Source of the DNA: Gibbsiella quercinecans
Lineage (GTDB): Bacteria > Pseudomonadota > Gammaproteobacteria > Enterobacterales > Enterobacteriaceae
Direction of reading: 5' to 3'
Length of the DNA: 64,000 nt
Assembly: GCF_002291425.1 (NCBI RefSeq)
Contig: NZ_CP014136.1
Coordinates: 4,092,001-4,156,000, forward strand
Positions 12,223 through 21,047 of this stretch are shown piece after piece. How positions within the stretch are numbered: position 1 is the first letter of the stretch; every line of letters begins with the position of its first letter. The translations under genes and the position numbers were made by a program. The notes under the pieces were generated by a model. That model did no database searches, had not been told where the DNA came from, and was given only the letters and a program-made list of their open reading frames with translations.

Positions 12223-13575
12223 TTAGCGGAACAGCGTCTGCGCCCAGCGGGCCAGCCCGGCGGTAACCGAACCAAAGTCGTTGCCGCCAATCAGAGGAAT
12301 GCCCGGCAGTTGCTGTTGCAGCGCGGCGCGCAGCAGCGGGGAACGGGCGCTGCCGCCGGTCAGGTAGATCACCTGCGGCGTGGCCTGGCCGCTGGCCAAT
12401 GCCGCCGTTACCTGTTCCTGAATACGCTGCAACGGTTGCGAGATCGCTTCCGCCAACTGCGCCTGGGTGACGGTTTTGCTTAGCGCCTGCTGTACGAACG
12501 CCAGCGGCACTTGGGTTTGCGCTTCAGCCGAGAGCGCGATTTTGCTCTCTTCCGCGGCGCGCACCAGCCGGTAGCTTAGCCGCTGCTGGTAAACTTTCAG
12601 CAGACGCTGCACTTTTTCCGGTTCGGCAGCGTCGCGGATCAGATCGCGCAGCAGGCGGCCGTTGGCGGTGCTGTAGAAATCATTTTGCGCCGGAACGTCG
12701 TTGGTCGCCACGGCGTTCCAGTAGGGCAGCGCCGGCAGGGCGATGCCTTTCTCTGTCTCGCTGCCCAGGCCAAACAGCGGCATCAGTTGCCTGAACGCCA
12801 GCATAATGTCCAGATCGTTACCGCCGATGCGGCAGCCGCTGTGCCCCAGCAGGCTTTGCTGGCGGTCGGCCCGGCCGCGCCACTGCGGGCCCATCAGCAG
12901 CAATGAGCAGTCGGTTGTGCCGCCGCCGATATCCACGACCAACACCGTTTTCTCTTCGTTCAGGGTGGCTTCAAAATCCAGCCCGGCGGCCACCGGCTCA
13001 AACTGGAAGGCAATCTCCTTGAAACCGGCGCGCTCGGCAGCGCGCTGCAAAATGCCCTGCGCCTGGTGGTTGGCGTCTTCACCGCCCATGCCCTGGAAGT
13101 TGATCGGCCGGCCGATCACCGCCTGGCTGATGCTGTGCTGTAGCACGCTTTCCGCCTGGCGTTTGATGTGGAACATCATGGCGCACACCAGATCTTCAAA
13201 CAGGGCGATTTGCTGTGGCTTCAGGCCATTGGCGCCGAGAAAAGATTTCGGTGAGCGGACAAAATAGACCTCTTCAGGGTCTTCCATGTAATGCGCCAAC
13301 GCCTGCAGGCCGAACAGCACGCTGTCGCCGTTGACCGGGATATCTTCTTCGCGGTTGTAGTTGATGGCGCGGCGCAGCAGCATTTGGTTTTCATCGCTGC
13401 CGGTCGGTACTTGCCAGTGGCGGTGCAGGCACTCACTGACGGCTTCACGCGTGGGTGCGCACAGCATTGAAGGCAGATAGGGCCCGTTGTTTTCCAATGC
13501 CAGTAATTCGGGGCTATCCCCTTGCATCACGGCGACGGAACAGTTGGCCGTTCCGTAGTCAAATCCGATAAACAT
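12223..13575 (-). CDS. yegD: Hsp70-family chaperone-like protein YegD
   Basis: Actin-fold ATPase of the Hsp70 family, 450 residues with the start at 13575 (E. coli YegD 450). The start MFIGFDYGTANCSVAV is preceded by GGAAGAG, and a longer in-frame start adds nine residues without support. Phosphate 1 motif FDYGTANCSVAV, phosphate 2 motif VLVVDIGGGTTDCSLL and adenosine motif VIYLTGGSARSPLL are present. It lacks the C-terminal substrate-binding domain of DnaK, as usual for this family. Its cellular clients are unknown. It is divergent from the alkA-type gene, the same pair as in E. coli. Confidence 0.93.
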   Translation of the reverse strand: MFIGFDYGTANCSVAVMQGDSPELLALENNGPYLPSMLCAPTREAVSECLHRHWQVPTGSDENQMLLRRAINYNREEDIPVNGDSVLFGLQALAHYMEDPEEVYFVRSPKSFLGANGLKPQQIALFEDLVCAMMFHIKRQAESVLQHSISQAVIGRPINFQGMGGEDANHQAQGILQRAAERAGFKEIAFQFEPVAAGLDFEATLNEEKTVLVVDIGGGTTDCSLLLMGPQWRGRADRQQSLLGHSGCRIGGNDLDIMLAFRQLMPLFGLGSETEKGIALPALPYWNAVATNDVPAQNDFYSTANGRLLRDLIRDAAEPEKVQRLLKVYQQRLSYRLVRAAEESKIALSAEAQTQVPLAFVQQALSKTVTQAQLAEAISQPLQRIQEQVTAALASGQATPQVIYLTGGSARSPLLRAALQQQLPGIPLIGGNDFGSVTAGLARWAQTLFR

Positions 13576-13745
13576 GATCTCTTCCGTTGTTCCCCATGCC
13601 AATGAAGGGGGGCGACTTTACCCGAGACGGCGCGGCCGGGCAACGTGCGGCGTTAAATTTTGCCGCTTGCAGCTACGGGTCCGAATCTCGCGAGCCGCCG
13701 GCCGCCAGCGATCTATAATGAGAAAAAACAGGCCAGTGGGTTGCC

Positions 13746-15248
13746 ATGAATTCTCCTCAGTACGGGTTATATACGGCGTTATGCGCGCGCGATCGCAAGT
13801 TCGACGGGCGGTTTTTCGTCGGCGTTTCTTCAACCGGCATCTATTGCCGGCCGGTATGCAGCGCCCGCACGCCTAAGCAGGAAAACTGCAGCTTTTATCC
13901 CAGCGCGGCGGCGGCCGAGCTTGCCGGCTTTCGCCCCTGCCTGAAATGTCGGCCCGAGTTGGCGCCGGGCCTGGCGCCGATCGATCTGGGCAACCGTTAT
14001 GCGCAGGTGGCGGTGCAACTGATTGAACAGGGCTACCTTTCCGAGCACAGCTGCGAACAATTGGCGGCGCGGCTGGGGGTTTCCGGCCGCCACCTGCGGC
14101 GTATCTTCGCCGATCAGTTCGGCGCGTCGCCGGTGGACTATGCCCAGTCTCACCGCCTGTTGCAGGCCAAGCGCCTGCTGATGGATACCGATCTGCCGTT
14201 GAGCGAGGTGGCCTATGCCGCCGGTTTTGGCAGCCTGCGCCGTTTTAACGAACTGTTCAAAGCCCGTTATCGGCTGATCCCTTCTGCGTTGCGCGATCGT
14301 CCGGCGCGCCAGGGAGCGGCGGAGCGTGGGCTGGTGTTTCGCCTGGGTTACCGCCCCCCTTACGATTGGCCGCGTATGCTGGCCTTCCTGGCTGCGCGTG
14401 CGGTGGACGGCGTTGAGGTGGTGCAGGGGGAGCGCTACCTGCGCTCCATCGCCATAAGACAAAAAGGCGAGGAATATGCCGGCTGGATCAGCGTGCAGCC
14501 TGAGCCGGCGCGCAACCAGGTGCGCGTTGAGATAGCGCCGGCGCTAAGCCGAGTGACCACGGAGGTATTATGCGCGGTACGCCGGCTGTTTGATCTGGAT
14601 GCTTCTCCCGATCGCATTGCCGCCGGGCTGGGGGATCTGGCTGCGGGGGCGATGGGGCTGCGCCTGCCGGGCTGCGTCAACAGTTTTGAGCAGGCGGTGC
14701 GCGCCGTGCTGGGGCAATTGGTCAGCGTGCGGATGGCGGCGGTGCTGGCCGGGCGGGTAGCGGCACATTGCGGCGGCGCACTGGCGCAACCGTATCAGGG
14801 CGTGAGCCATGTGTTCCCCGGCGCGCAGCGTGTGGCGCAGTTGCAGCCGGAAGATCTGCGCCCGCTGGGGATACCGTTGAAACGCGCCGCAGCGCTGATT
14901 GGCATGGCGAACGCGGTGGTTGATGGGCGGCTGCAACTGGACAATGTGCTGGATATCGCCCAGGGCATCCGCAACCTCACCGCGCTGCCGGGGATTGGCG
15001 ATTGGACCGCGAGCTATATCGCGATGCGCGCCTGGTCATGGCCAGACGTTTTCCTGGGCGGGGATTACCTGATTAAACAGCGCTTTCCCGGTATGACGCC
15101 GCGGCAAATTGCGCGCTATGCCGAACGCTGGCAGCCGTGGCGTTCCTACGCCACGCTGCACCTGTGGCATAACGCGGCCTGGGTGGCGCAGGGCGCGCCG
15201 CCACCGGCCGTCAAAGCAGAAAAATCGTCGCCAACCCGAGGAAAATAA
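13746..15248 (+). CDS. alkA: Ada-AlkA fusion: methylation-responsive regulator with 3-methyladenine DNA glycosylase
   Basis: 500 residues, against about 282 for E. coli AlkA, because an Ada-like N terminus is fused on. Domain order: Ada zinc/methyl-acceptor domain with C34, C38, C65 and C68 (GIYCRPVC and CLKC); AraC-type HTH (about 83-180); AlkA N-terminal domain (about 195-310); and HhH-GPD glycosylase with LPGIGDWTASYIAMRAW and catalytic D440 in GGDYLIKQ. The O6-methyltransferase domain of Ada is absent. By family knowledge, C34 could accept methyl from phosphotriesters and turn the protein into an activator, while the C-terminal half excises alkylated purines. A TATAAT lies at 13714-13719. 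The last 38 bases overlap the 3' end of mgtE on the other strand. Confidence 0.93.
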   Translation: MNSPQYGLYTALCARDRKFDGRFFVGVSSTGIYCRPVCSARTPKQENCSFYPSAAAAELAGFRPCLKCRPELAPGLAPIDLGNRYAQVAVQLIEQGYLSEHSCEQLAARLGVSGRHLRRIFADQFGASPVDYAQSHRLLQAKRLLMDTDLPLSEVAYAAGFGSLRRFNELFKARYRLIPSALRDRPARQGAAERGLVFRLGYRPPYDWPRMLAFLAARAVDGVEVVQGERYLRSIAIRQKGEEYAGWISVQPEPARNQVRVEIAPALSRVTTEVLCAVRRLFDLDASPDRIAAGLGDLAAGAMGLRLPGCVNSFEQAVRAVLGQLVSVRMAAVLAGRVAAHCGGALAQPYQGVSHVFPGAQRVAQLQPEDLRPLGIPLKRAAALIGMANAVVDGRLQLDNVLDIAQGIRNLTALPGIGDWTASYIAMRAWSWPDVFLGGDYLIKQRFPGMTPRQIARYAERWQPWRSYATLHLWHNAAWVAQGAPPPAVKAEKSSPTRGK

Positions 15249-16644
15249 AGAAGCCGCCGGTGTCGGTCAGTGCGGTGATCATCACGCTGGAGCCGACGGC
15301 CGGATCGCGCCCCAGCTTGACCATGGTCATTGGGATCACCACCCCCATCAGCGCGGCCACCAGCAGGTTGAGGATCATCGCCAGCGTCATCACGCCGCCC
15401 ATGGCCCAGTCGTCATACAGCAGATAGGTGACGACGCCCATAATGCCGCCCCAGACGATGCCGTTGATCAGCGCCACGCCCAACTCTCTGAACATCAGGT
15501 GTGAAATATTGCCGCTTTCAATCCGGTGCAGGGCCAGCGCACGCACGATCATGGTGATGGTCTGGTTGCCGGTGTTGCCGCCGATGCCGGCGACGATGGG
15601 CATCAACGTCGCCAGCGCCACCAACTGCGAAATGGTGTGTTCAAACAGGCCGATAACGCGCGAGGCGATAAATGCGGTGCACAGGTTGATAGCCAGCCAG
15701 GTCCAGCGGGTTTTTACCGCTTTACTGACCGGTGCGAACACATCTTCCTCTGGGCTTAAGCCCCCCAGGCGGCGCAGGTTGGAGTCGCTTTCTTCGTTCA
15801 CCGAGTCGATAATTTCTTCGATGGTCAGGCGCCCCATCAGTTTACCTTTGGCATCCACCACCGGTGCGCTGATCAAGTCATAGCGTTCGAACGCGCTGGC
15901 CGCGTCTTCGGCCTTATCTTCCGGCTGGAAGGTGGTGGGATCGCTGTCCATCACGTCTTTGACCAGAATATTCGGCTCATGCAGCAGCACCGTCGTCAAC
16001 GGCAGTTCGCCCTTCAGGCCGTTTTTGCGATCGGTGACGAACAGTTTATCGGTGGCCTCGGGGATGGTTTTACGCAGGCGCAGGAAGCGATGCACCGCGC
16101 CCAGCGTGACGTCCGGCCGCACGGTAACCAGCTCGAAATCCATCATCCAACCGACGGTTTCTTTGCCATAGTGCATCATCTCACGCACCTGGGCGCGCCG
16201 ATCCGGCTCCAGTGAGGTGAGCAGGCGGCCCATTAGGTTGCGGGGCAGGTATTGCGCCAGATAGGCCTGTTCGTCGACGTCGAGGGTTTTGATCGCCTTG
16301 AGCAGGTCTTTATCGCTCATTTCTTCGATCAGGCTGTCCCATACCGGCTCGGCCACTTCCATCAGCGTGTGGCCGCGTTTGTTGACGCCAACCAGGCGCC
16401 ACAGCGCCAGGCGCTCATCCAGCGGCAATGCTTCCAGCAGGTCGGCCAGATCGGCGGCGTGCATGTCTTCCAGCAGCGAGGTGATCTCCGCCGTCTGATT
16501 GAGCAGTTCGCTTTTGCTTAATGTGTGCTCATCACTGGCCCGGCCAAGAATGCCGTCAACCAACTCATCGTTGTTTAATAGGATGGAAAGAATTCGCTGG
16601 CGGTGTTCCGCCACTTTTTTGACGTTATGTGTTGGGGCTAACAT
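15211..16644 (-). CDS. mgtE: Magnesium transporter MgtE
   Basis: Inner-membrane Mg2+ channel of the MgtE family, 477 residues. The ATG at 16642-16644 (MLAPTHNVKKVAEHRQ) follows AAGGA at a proper distance, so I prefer it to an ATG ten codons upstream. The N domain is helical and acidic (about 15-135). Two CBS domains follow, the second with PVVDAKGKLMGRLTIEEIID. The C-terminal membrane block has five helices, including GNTGNQTITMIVRALAL and the closing ITALTDTGGFFIFLGLATIFLL. In known structures the N and CBS domains sense cytosolic Mg2+ and close the pore. E. coli K-12 lacks this gene. Its 3' end overlaps the convergent alkA-type gene by 38 bases. Confidence 0.95.
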   Translation of the reverse strand: MLAPTHNVKKVAEHRQRILSILLNNDELVDGILGRASDEHTLSKSELLNQTAEITSLLEDMHAADLADLLEALPLDERLALWRLVGVNKRGHTLMEVAEPVWDSLIEEMSDKDLLKAIKTLDVDEQAYLAQYLPRNLMGRLLTSLEPDRRAQVREMMHYGKETVGWMMDFELVTVRPDVTLGAVHRFLRLRKTIPEATDKLFVTDRKNGLKGELPLTTVLLHEPNILVKDVMDSDPTTFQPEDKAEDAASAFERYDLISAPVVDAKGKLMGRLTIEEIIDSVNEESDSNLRRLGGLSPEEDVFAPVSKAVKTRWTWLAINLCTAFIASRVIGLFEHTISQLVALATLMPIVAGIGGNTGNQTITMIVRALALHRIESGNISHLMFRELGVALINGIVWGGIMGVVTYLLYDDWAMGGVMTLAMILNLLVAALMGVVIPMTMVKLGRDPAVGSSVMITALTDTGGFFIFLGLATIFLL

Positions 16645-16761
16645 GGTATTCCTTAACGCTGATTTGGCCCTCATCCAGGGGCGCGGCCGCTCTTACAGCC
16701 TGGAGCATAGCCAGTGCTTGGGTCATTTTGATGAAAGTGGCGTAAAGCCTGCGCGGGGGAT

Positions 16762-16938
16762 TCAGAGGTTCCCCTCTGAAGCATCATACTGTTCGCTGCT
16801 TTGCTGCAGCGGCGCGCGTTTTTTTTCCTGATGATGGGGCACCGCGACCACTGCGGCATACAGCAAGCGGCCGATTAAAATGATAAAGCTAACCAGCAAC
16901 ACGATTTTCGTCATTTGCCCCGTGGTTCTTTTTCGCAT
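16762..16938 (-). CDS. yfgG: YfgG-like small membrane protein
   Basis: 58-residue frame starting at the ATG complementing 16936-16938. The sequence begins MRKRTTGQMTKIVLLVSFII, contains one membrane helix (about 12-33, ending in GRLLYAAVVA), then HHQEKK and a polar tail. This resembles E. coli YfgG, which has RMTRIVLLISFIFFFGR and HHQSKK at matching places and has been implicated in nickel and cobalt tolerance. As in E. coli it is divergent from yfgF. The ribosome binding site is weak (GGGGTTATAA). An internal ATG at residue 9 is an alternative start. Confidence 0.8.
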   Translation of the reverse strand: MRKRTTGQMTKIVLLVSFIILIGRLLYAAVVAVPHHQEKKRAPLQQSSEQYDASEGNL

Positions 16939-16971
16939 TTATAACCCCAGATATATTGCTTGGCCATTAAT

Positions 16972-16986
16972 ATTCATTGAATGAAT
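16972..16986. promoter_or_regulatory. Palindrome ATTCAT-N3-ATGAAT, copy 1
   Basis: The 15-mer ATTCATTGAATGAAT is a perfect inverted repeat around three bases, in the divergent yfgG-yfgF intergenic region. The same arms recur 80 bases away. A dimeric regulator site is the natural inference; the protein is not known to me. Confidence 0.5.
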
Positions 16987-17051
16987 AAGTCATGATCAAC
17001 CGCCCCAATAATTCGAATCATAATCTTAATCGGCGATAACAAATAATGTCT

Positions 17052-17066
17052 ATTCATTTCATGAAT
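17052..17066. promoter_or_regulatory. Palindrome ATTCAT-N3-ATGAAT, copy 2
   Basis: The 15-mer ATTCATTTCATGAAT has the same six-base arms as the copy at 16972. It lies about 160 bases before the yfgF start. The rest of the yfgG-yfgF gap (16939-17227) is AT-rich and shows no further gene. Confidence 0.5.
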
Positions 17067-17227
17067 GCTTTGGCGGATGTTTAGACATTGTTTAGTCATT
17101 ATAGTGCTTGATATAACAGATCATCGTGCAGATGGCCGCATGTTCTGCCATTATTGCCGGTGTTTGGCAACGCGCCGAACCAGGGTGTGTAATGAAATGA
17201 GTGACGCTTCAGTGGAAACTGTATTGC

Positions 17228-19462
17228 ATGGATATTTTGCAACAATGGAATAAATTGCGTTATCGGTGGTGGGGGCAACCTATTATCTGCAGCCTGCTGA
17301 TTATTCCGTTAGCCGGGTTGCTTTCGCCGCGCCTGATGTTGCCAGAAGCCAAAATTTATTTGATTTATCTGCCGTTGGCGGTGTGTGTTTCTTTGCTTAT
17401 GGTCTATGACTGGCTGGCGCTCCCGGGCATCGCGCTGGCGCTGTTCATTCGCTATACCAGCCGCCTGGGGCTGGAGATGGGCCTGCTGGTGTTGCTGATT
17501 TATCTGTTCAGCCTGGGCATTTGCTGGTTGGGCTACCGCAGCCAGACACACCGCCATTGGTGCGCGCCGATTGACGATCTGCGTTTGGCAAAAACGCGTT
17601 TGATTTGGCTGGCGTTGCTGCCGCCGCTGTTTTTCATTCCCAGCCTGCAGCTTGCCATCGGCATGGGCTTTTTACCCGATGAGTTGGGCATGATCGGCGG
17701 CAATGCCAACTATCTGCGGGCGTTGATCAATTTTCAGGCGCTATTGCTCGGCGGTTTATCCGCCATGCCGTTGTTTTATTTTCTGCTGCGTATCGTCAGC
17801 AAGCCGCGCTTTGCCAAGGTGCTGTGGTGCCGGTTAGGCCACGAAGTGGCGCCCGGCGCGAAAAGAAGCGAGCTACAACTCTGGCTGCTGGTGCTGGCAG
17901 GGCTGGTGTTTATTCTGATTTACCGTGGGGGCGATTCCGCCAACCTGTTCCTTAGTGATTATAGCCTGACGCTGCTGCTGCCGGTGATGCTCTATGGCTC
18001 GCTGCGCTTTGGCTTTCGGTTGAACTGCATTATCTGGTCAAGCACTTTGCTGGTGCTGTTCTTTAACCATGCGGCGTTTGTGCCGCAGAGCAACTTGCTG
18101 CACAACCTGGCCTTTATCTCTTCCATGATGGTGGCGTTCACCTTGAGCATTTTTTTAACCTCGGTGATCAATACCCGCCAGCGCATGGTGTATCAGAAAG
18201 CACAGGACGCCTCGCGCAAGGATCCGGTTATCGGCCTGCCGAATTTACGCGCGCTCAAGCGCGACCTAGCCAAAGCGCCGCGCTCAACGCTGTGTTTTTT
18301 GCGTGTGGCCGAACTGGATATTCTCAGCCGCAACTACGGCATGCTGCTGCGCATTCGCTTTAAACAGCAGTTGGCAAAGGCATTGCTGTCGGTGCTGGAA
18401 AGCGGGGAAGGGGTGTATCACCTGCCCGGCTATGATCTGGTGCTGCGCCTGAACGGCTATGACGGTGAGCACAAGGTCGCGGCCGTCAGCGATCTGCTGG
18501 AGAAATACCGCCTGGTGTGGAATGGCCTGCCGATTCATCCGCCGATCGGCATCAGCTACTGCGGCATATGCGCGGACGTTGCGCATTTGCATGTGCTGTT
18601 GGGGGAATTAAGCTCGCTGGCGGAGATTTCCCTGACCAGCGGGCGCCCAGAGTGCTCCCATCGTGCGCAGCGCCAGGTGCAGGATACCCTCAAGCGTAAG
18701 GTGGCGCTGCTGCATTGGATCCAGGACGCGCTGGATAACGATCGCTTTGTGCTGATGGCGCAACCCATCGACGGCGTGCGTGGCGATCGCTACTACGAAG
18801 TGTTGCTACGCATGCGCGATGATGAAGGGGCGCTGGTGCCGCCGAATGAATTCTTGCCGGTGGTGCATGAGTTTGGTTTGATCTACCGGCTGGATCTGTG
18901 GGTGCTGCAGCACACGCTGATGTTTATGCAGCAACACCGGGAGCAACTGCCCAGCATCCGTTTTTCCGTTAACCTGTCGCCGTTGTCGTTGTGCCGGCCG
19001 CTGTTGCTTCAGGAGGTGAGTAAACTGCTGCAACAGTATCAGATCGAGCCCTACCAACTGGTGCTGGAGGTGACAGAATCGCATCTGATGCAGGATCAGC
19101 AGTGTGCCGCCGCCGCGCTGCACGAGCTGCGGCAGTTGGGCTGCCATATCGCGCTGGATGATTTTGGCACCGGCTATGCCAGTTACGATCGCCTGAACGA
19201 TCTGCAGGTGGATACGCTGAAGATTGACGGCAGCTTTATTCGCGACATGCTGACCAATCCGGTTAACTACCAGATTATTGCCTCTATCTGCAAGGTGGCG
19301 ATGATGAAGCGCCTGACGATTGTGGCGGAATACGTTGAAACCGCAGAGCAGTATGAAGCGCTGAAGGCGCTGGGCGTGGACTATATGCAAGGATTTTTGC
19401 TGGGCAAGCCTGCGCCGCTGGAAACGCTGTTGCCGGCCGCAGCGCAGCCCGGCCAGGATTAA
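17228..19462 (+). CDS. yfgF: Membrane-bound cyclic-di-GMP phosphodiesterase YfgF
   Basis: Inner-membrane protein of 744 residues. The N-terminal third is a MASE1-like block of about eight helices, then a degenerate GGDEF-like region (about 335-480, no GGDEF motif), then an EAL domain (about 500-735). In the EAL domain the usual E-A-L appears as VLMAQPIDG, while the metal and catalytic region keeps LEVTESHL, ALDDFGTGYASYDRL, DTLKIDGSFIRDM and VAEYVET. E. coli YfgF is an active phosphodiesterase tied to anaerobic growth and peroxide stress. The start at 17228 (MDILQQWNKLRYRWWGQP) fits the E. coli length. A GTG nine codons upstream is possible. Confidence 0.9.
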   Translation: MDILQQWNKLRYRWWGQPIICSLLIIPLAGLLSPRLMLPEAKIYLIYLPLAVCVSLLMVYDWLALPGIALALFIRYTSRLGLEMGLLVLLIYLFSLGICWLGYRSQTHRHWCAPIDDLRLAKTRLIWLALLPPLFFIPSLQLAIGMGFLPDELGMIGGNANYLRALINFQALLLGGLSAMPLFYFLLRIVSKPRFAKVLWCRLGHEVAPGAKRSELQLWLLVLAGLVFILIYRGGDSANLFLSDYSLTLLLPVMLYGSLRFGFRLNCIIWSSTLLVLFFNHAAFVPQSNLLHNLAFISSMMVAFTLSIFLTSVINTRQRMVYQKAQDASRKDPVIGLPNLRALKRDLAKAPRSTLCFLRVAELDILSRNYGMLLRIRFKQQLAKALLSVLESGEGVYHLPGYDLVLRLNGYDGEHKVAAVSDLLEKYRLVWNGLPIHPPIGISYCGICADVAHLHVLLGELSSLAEISLTSGRPECSHRAQRQVQDTLKRKVALLHWIQDALDNDRFVLMAQPIDGVRGDRYYEVLLRMRDDEGALVPPNEFLPVVHEFGLIYRLDLWVLQHTLMFMQQHREQLPSIRFSVNLSPLSLCRPLLLQEVSKLLQQYQIEPYQLVLEVTESHLMQDQQCAAAALHELRQLGCHIALDDFGTGYASYDRLNDLQVDTLKIDGSFIRDMLTNPVNYQIIASICKVAMMKRLTIVAEYVETAEQYEALKALGVDYMQGFLLGKPAPLETLLPAAAQPGQD

Positions 19463-19463
19463 T

Positions 19464-19487
19464 GCCAGGCCCGTTTGCGGGCCTGGC
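19464..19487. terminator. Strong hairpin between yfgF and ppx
   Basis: Arms GCCAGGCCCG and CGGGCCTGGC form a ten-pair stem with loop TTTG directly after the yfgF stop. There is no T run on either side, so intrinsic termination is uncertain. The converging genes yfgF and ppx could share it. Confidence 0.5.
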
Positions 19488-19504
19488 GGTGAACGCCGTG
19501 GGCG

Positions 19505-21037
19505 CTATTGCGCGCCATCTTCCTCAATCATCAGCTTCCAGCCGACCACGTCCTCCCAGTAGGCCTGTTCACGCTCAAAGTCCAACTGCACCAGGTTGTT
19601 CTGCGCCAGGTATCCGGCCGGGAAGCTTAGGGTCCAATGGTTGTCATCGGTCTTCAGCCGCAACGTTTCCGGCGTGGTGGTGGACTGGCGCTGGTTGTTG
19701 AGCAGCGTGCTCAGGCGCAGCAACTGCACCAGCGGCAGATAGTGTTTTTTCTTGAACAGGTTCAGCCGCGGCAGTTCATCAAGCTTGATCGCCTTGCGGT
19801 GGAAACGCACCAGCGTGGCCAACAGCAGTTGCTGTTCCTGATTGAAGCCCGGCAGGTTGGAGTTTTGCAAAATATAGGCGGAATGGCGGTGCATGCCGGA
19901 ATGATTGATGCTCAGCCCCACCTCATGCAGCATGGCGGCCCATTTCAGCAGGGCTTCCAACTGCGGGTGTACCAGCTTGGTATTCTGCGCCATCCACTGG
20001 GAATACAATAATTCGGTGGTATCCAGCACGCGGCGGGCCTGTTCACGGTCGATATTGTAATGGTCGGCCAGGCTTTTCGCGGTGCGGCTGCGGATGTCCT
20101 GATGGCGGAAGCGGCCTTCCATTTCATACAGCACGCCCTCACGCAATGCGCCGTCGGAAAGGCGCAGATCGTGGATCGCCAGGGCATCGAACACGCCGCA
20201 CAGAATTGCCAACCCCGGCACAAACACCGACTGGCGGTCTTCCGACAGCCCTGGCAGGCTCAATGCGCTGAAGTTTTTAAATTGCAGCACCTGTTCGGCC
20301 AGCATATCCAGCCGATCCGGCGTGATCAGGCCGTCTTTTTCGCCGATGGCGACCAACACTTCATAGGCGGCCTTGATGGTGCCAGAGGCGCCGAGGGCAT
20401 ATTGCCAGCCCTGAATGCGATATTGCCAGGCCAGCGTTTCCAGTTTCTGTGCGGCGGCCAGGCGTGCGCGTTTGAAGTTGGTCTTGCTGATTTCGCCGTT
20501 TGGGAAAAACTGCTGGGCGAAGCTGACGCAGCCCATGCGGCGGCTTTCCGCCTGCAGCGGTTCAAAGTCTTCGCCGATCACCAGTTCGGTAGAGCCGCCG
20601 CCGATGTCGATCACCAGCTTGCGGCCTTTTTCCGGCTGGGTATGTTCCACGCCCATAAAGATCAGGCGGGCTTCTTCCTGGCCGGAAATAATTTCGATCG
20701 GGTAGGGGATTACGCCGGCGGCCTGTTTGAGGAAACTTTCGGCGTTTACTGCCTGGCGCAGGGTATGGGTGCCGACAATGGTGACGTTTTCGGCCGGGAA
20801 GCCCTGCAGGCGCTCGGCGAACAGCGCCAGGCAGGCCAGGCCGCGCTCAATCGCTTCATCGCTAAGCACATTGTTGCTGTCCAGCCCATCAGCCAGGTGC
20901 ACCCGTTGTTTCAATCGGCCCAAAACCTGTAAAGCGCCGTTGACGACGCGGGCAATCACCATATGAAAACTGTTTGAGCCAAGATCGATGGCGGCAATTT
21001 CCTGCGGTTTGTTCGTAATAGTGTGGTTTAACGGCAT
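19505..21037 (-). CDS. ppx: Exopolyphosphatase Ppx
   Basis: Releases phosphate from the ends of long-chain polyphosphate; also related to the GppA pppGpp phosphatases. 510 residues (E. coli 513). The actin-fold motifs are clear: [16 protein letters not shown] near residue 15, [15 protein letters not shown] at about 141-155 and [11 protein letters not shown]. The catalytic-base glutamate is expected in [13 protein letters not shown]. The C-terminal half is an HD-like domain ([19 protein letters not shown]). It begins ten bases after the ppk stop on the same strand, forming the ppk-ppx operon that sets polyphosphate levels. Confidence 0.97.
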   Translation of the reverse strand: MPLNHTITNKPQEIAAIDLGSNSFHMVIARVVNGALQVLGRLKQRVHLADGLDSNNVLSDEAIERGLACLALFAERLQGFPAENVTIVGTHTLRQAVNAESFLKQAAGVIPYPIEIISGQEEARLIFMGVEHTQPEKGRKLVIDIGGGSTELVIGEDFEPLQAESRRMGCVSFAQQFFPNGEISKTNFKRARLAAAQKLETLAWQYRIQGWQYALGASGTIKAAYEVLVAIGEKDGLITPDRLDMLAEQVLQFKNFSALSLPGLSEDRQSVFVPGLAILCGVFDALAIHDLRLSDGALREGVLYEMEGRFRHQDIRSRTAKSLADHYNIDREQARRVLDTTELLYSQWMAQNTKLVHPQLEALLKWAAMLHEVGLSINHSGMHRHSAYILQNSNLPGFNQEQQLLLATLVRFHRKAIKLDELPRLNLFKKKHYLPLVQLLRLSTLLNNQRQSTTTPETLRLKTDDNHWTLSFPAGYLAQNNLVQLDFEREQAYWEDVVGWKLMIEEDGAQ

Positions 21038-21047
21038 AGTGGCTGGC

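Noticed and set aside
16645..16761. Possible Mg2+ riboswitch in the mgtE leader
   Set aside because: The 117-base gap between yfgG and mgtE shows no recognisable M-box structure by eye.
17197..17253. 18-codon frame MSDASVETVLHG overlapping the yfgF start, possible leader peptide
   Set aside because: No ribosome binding site of note and no regulatory logic visible; most likely chance.
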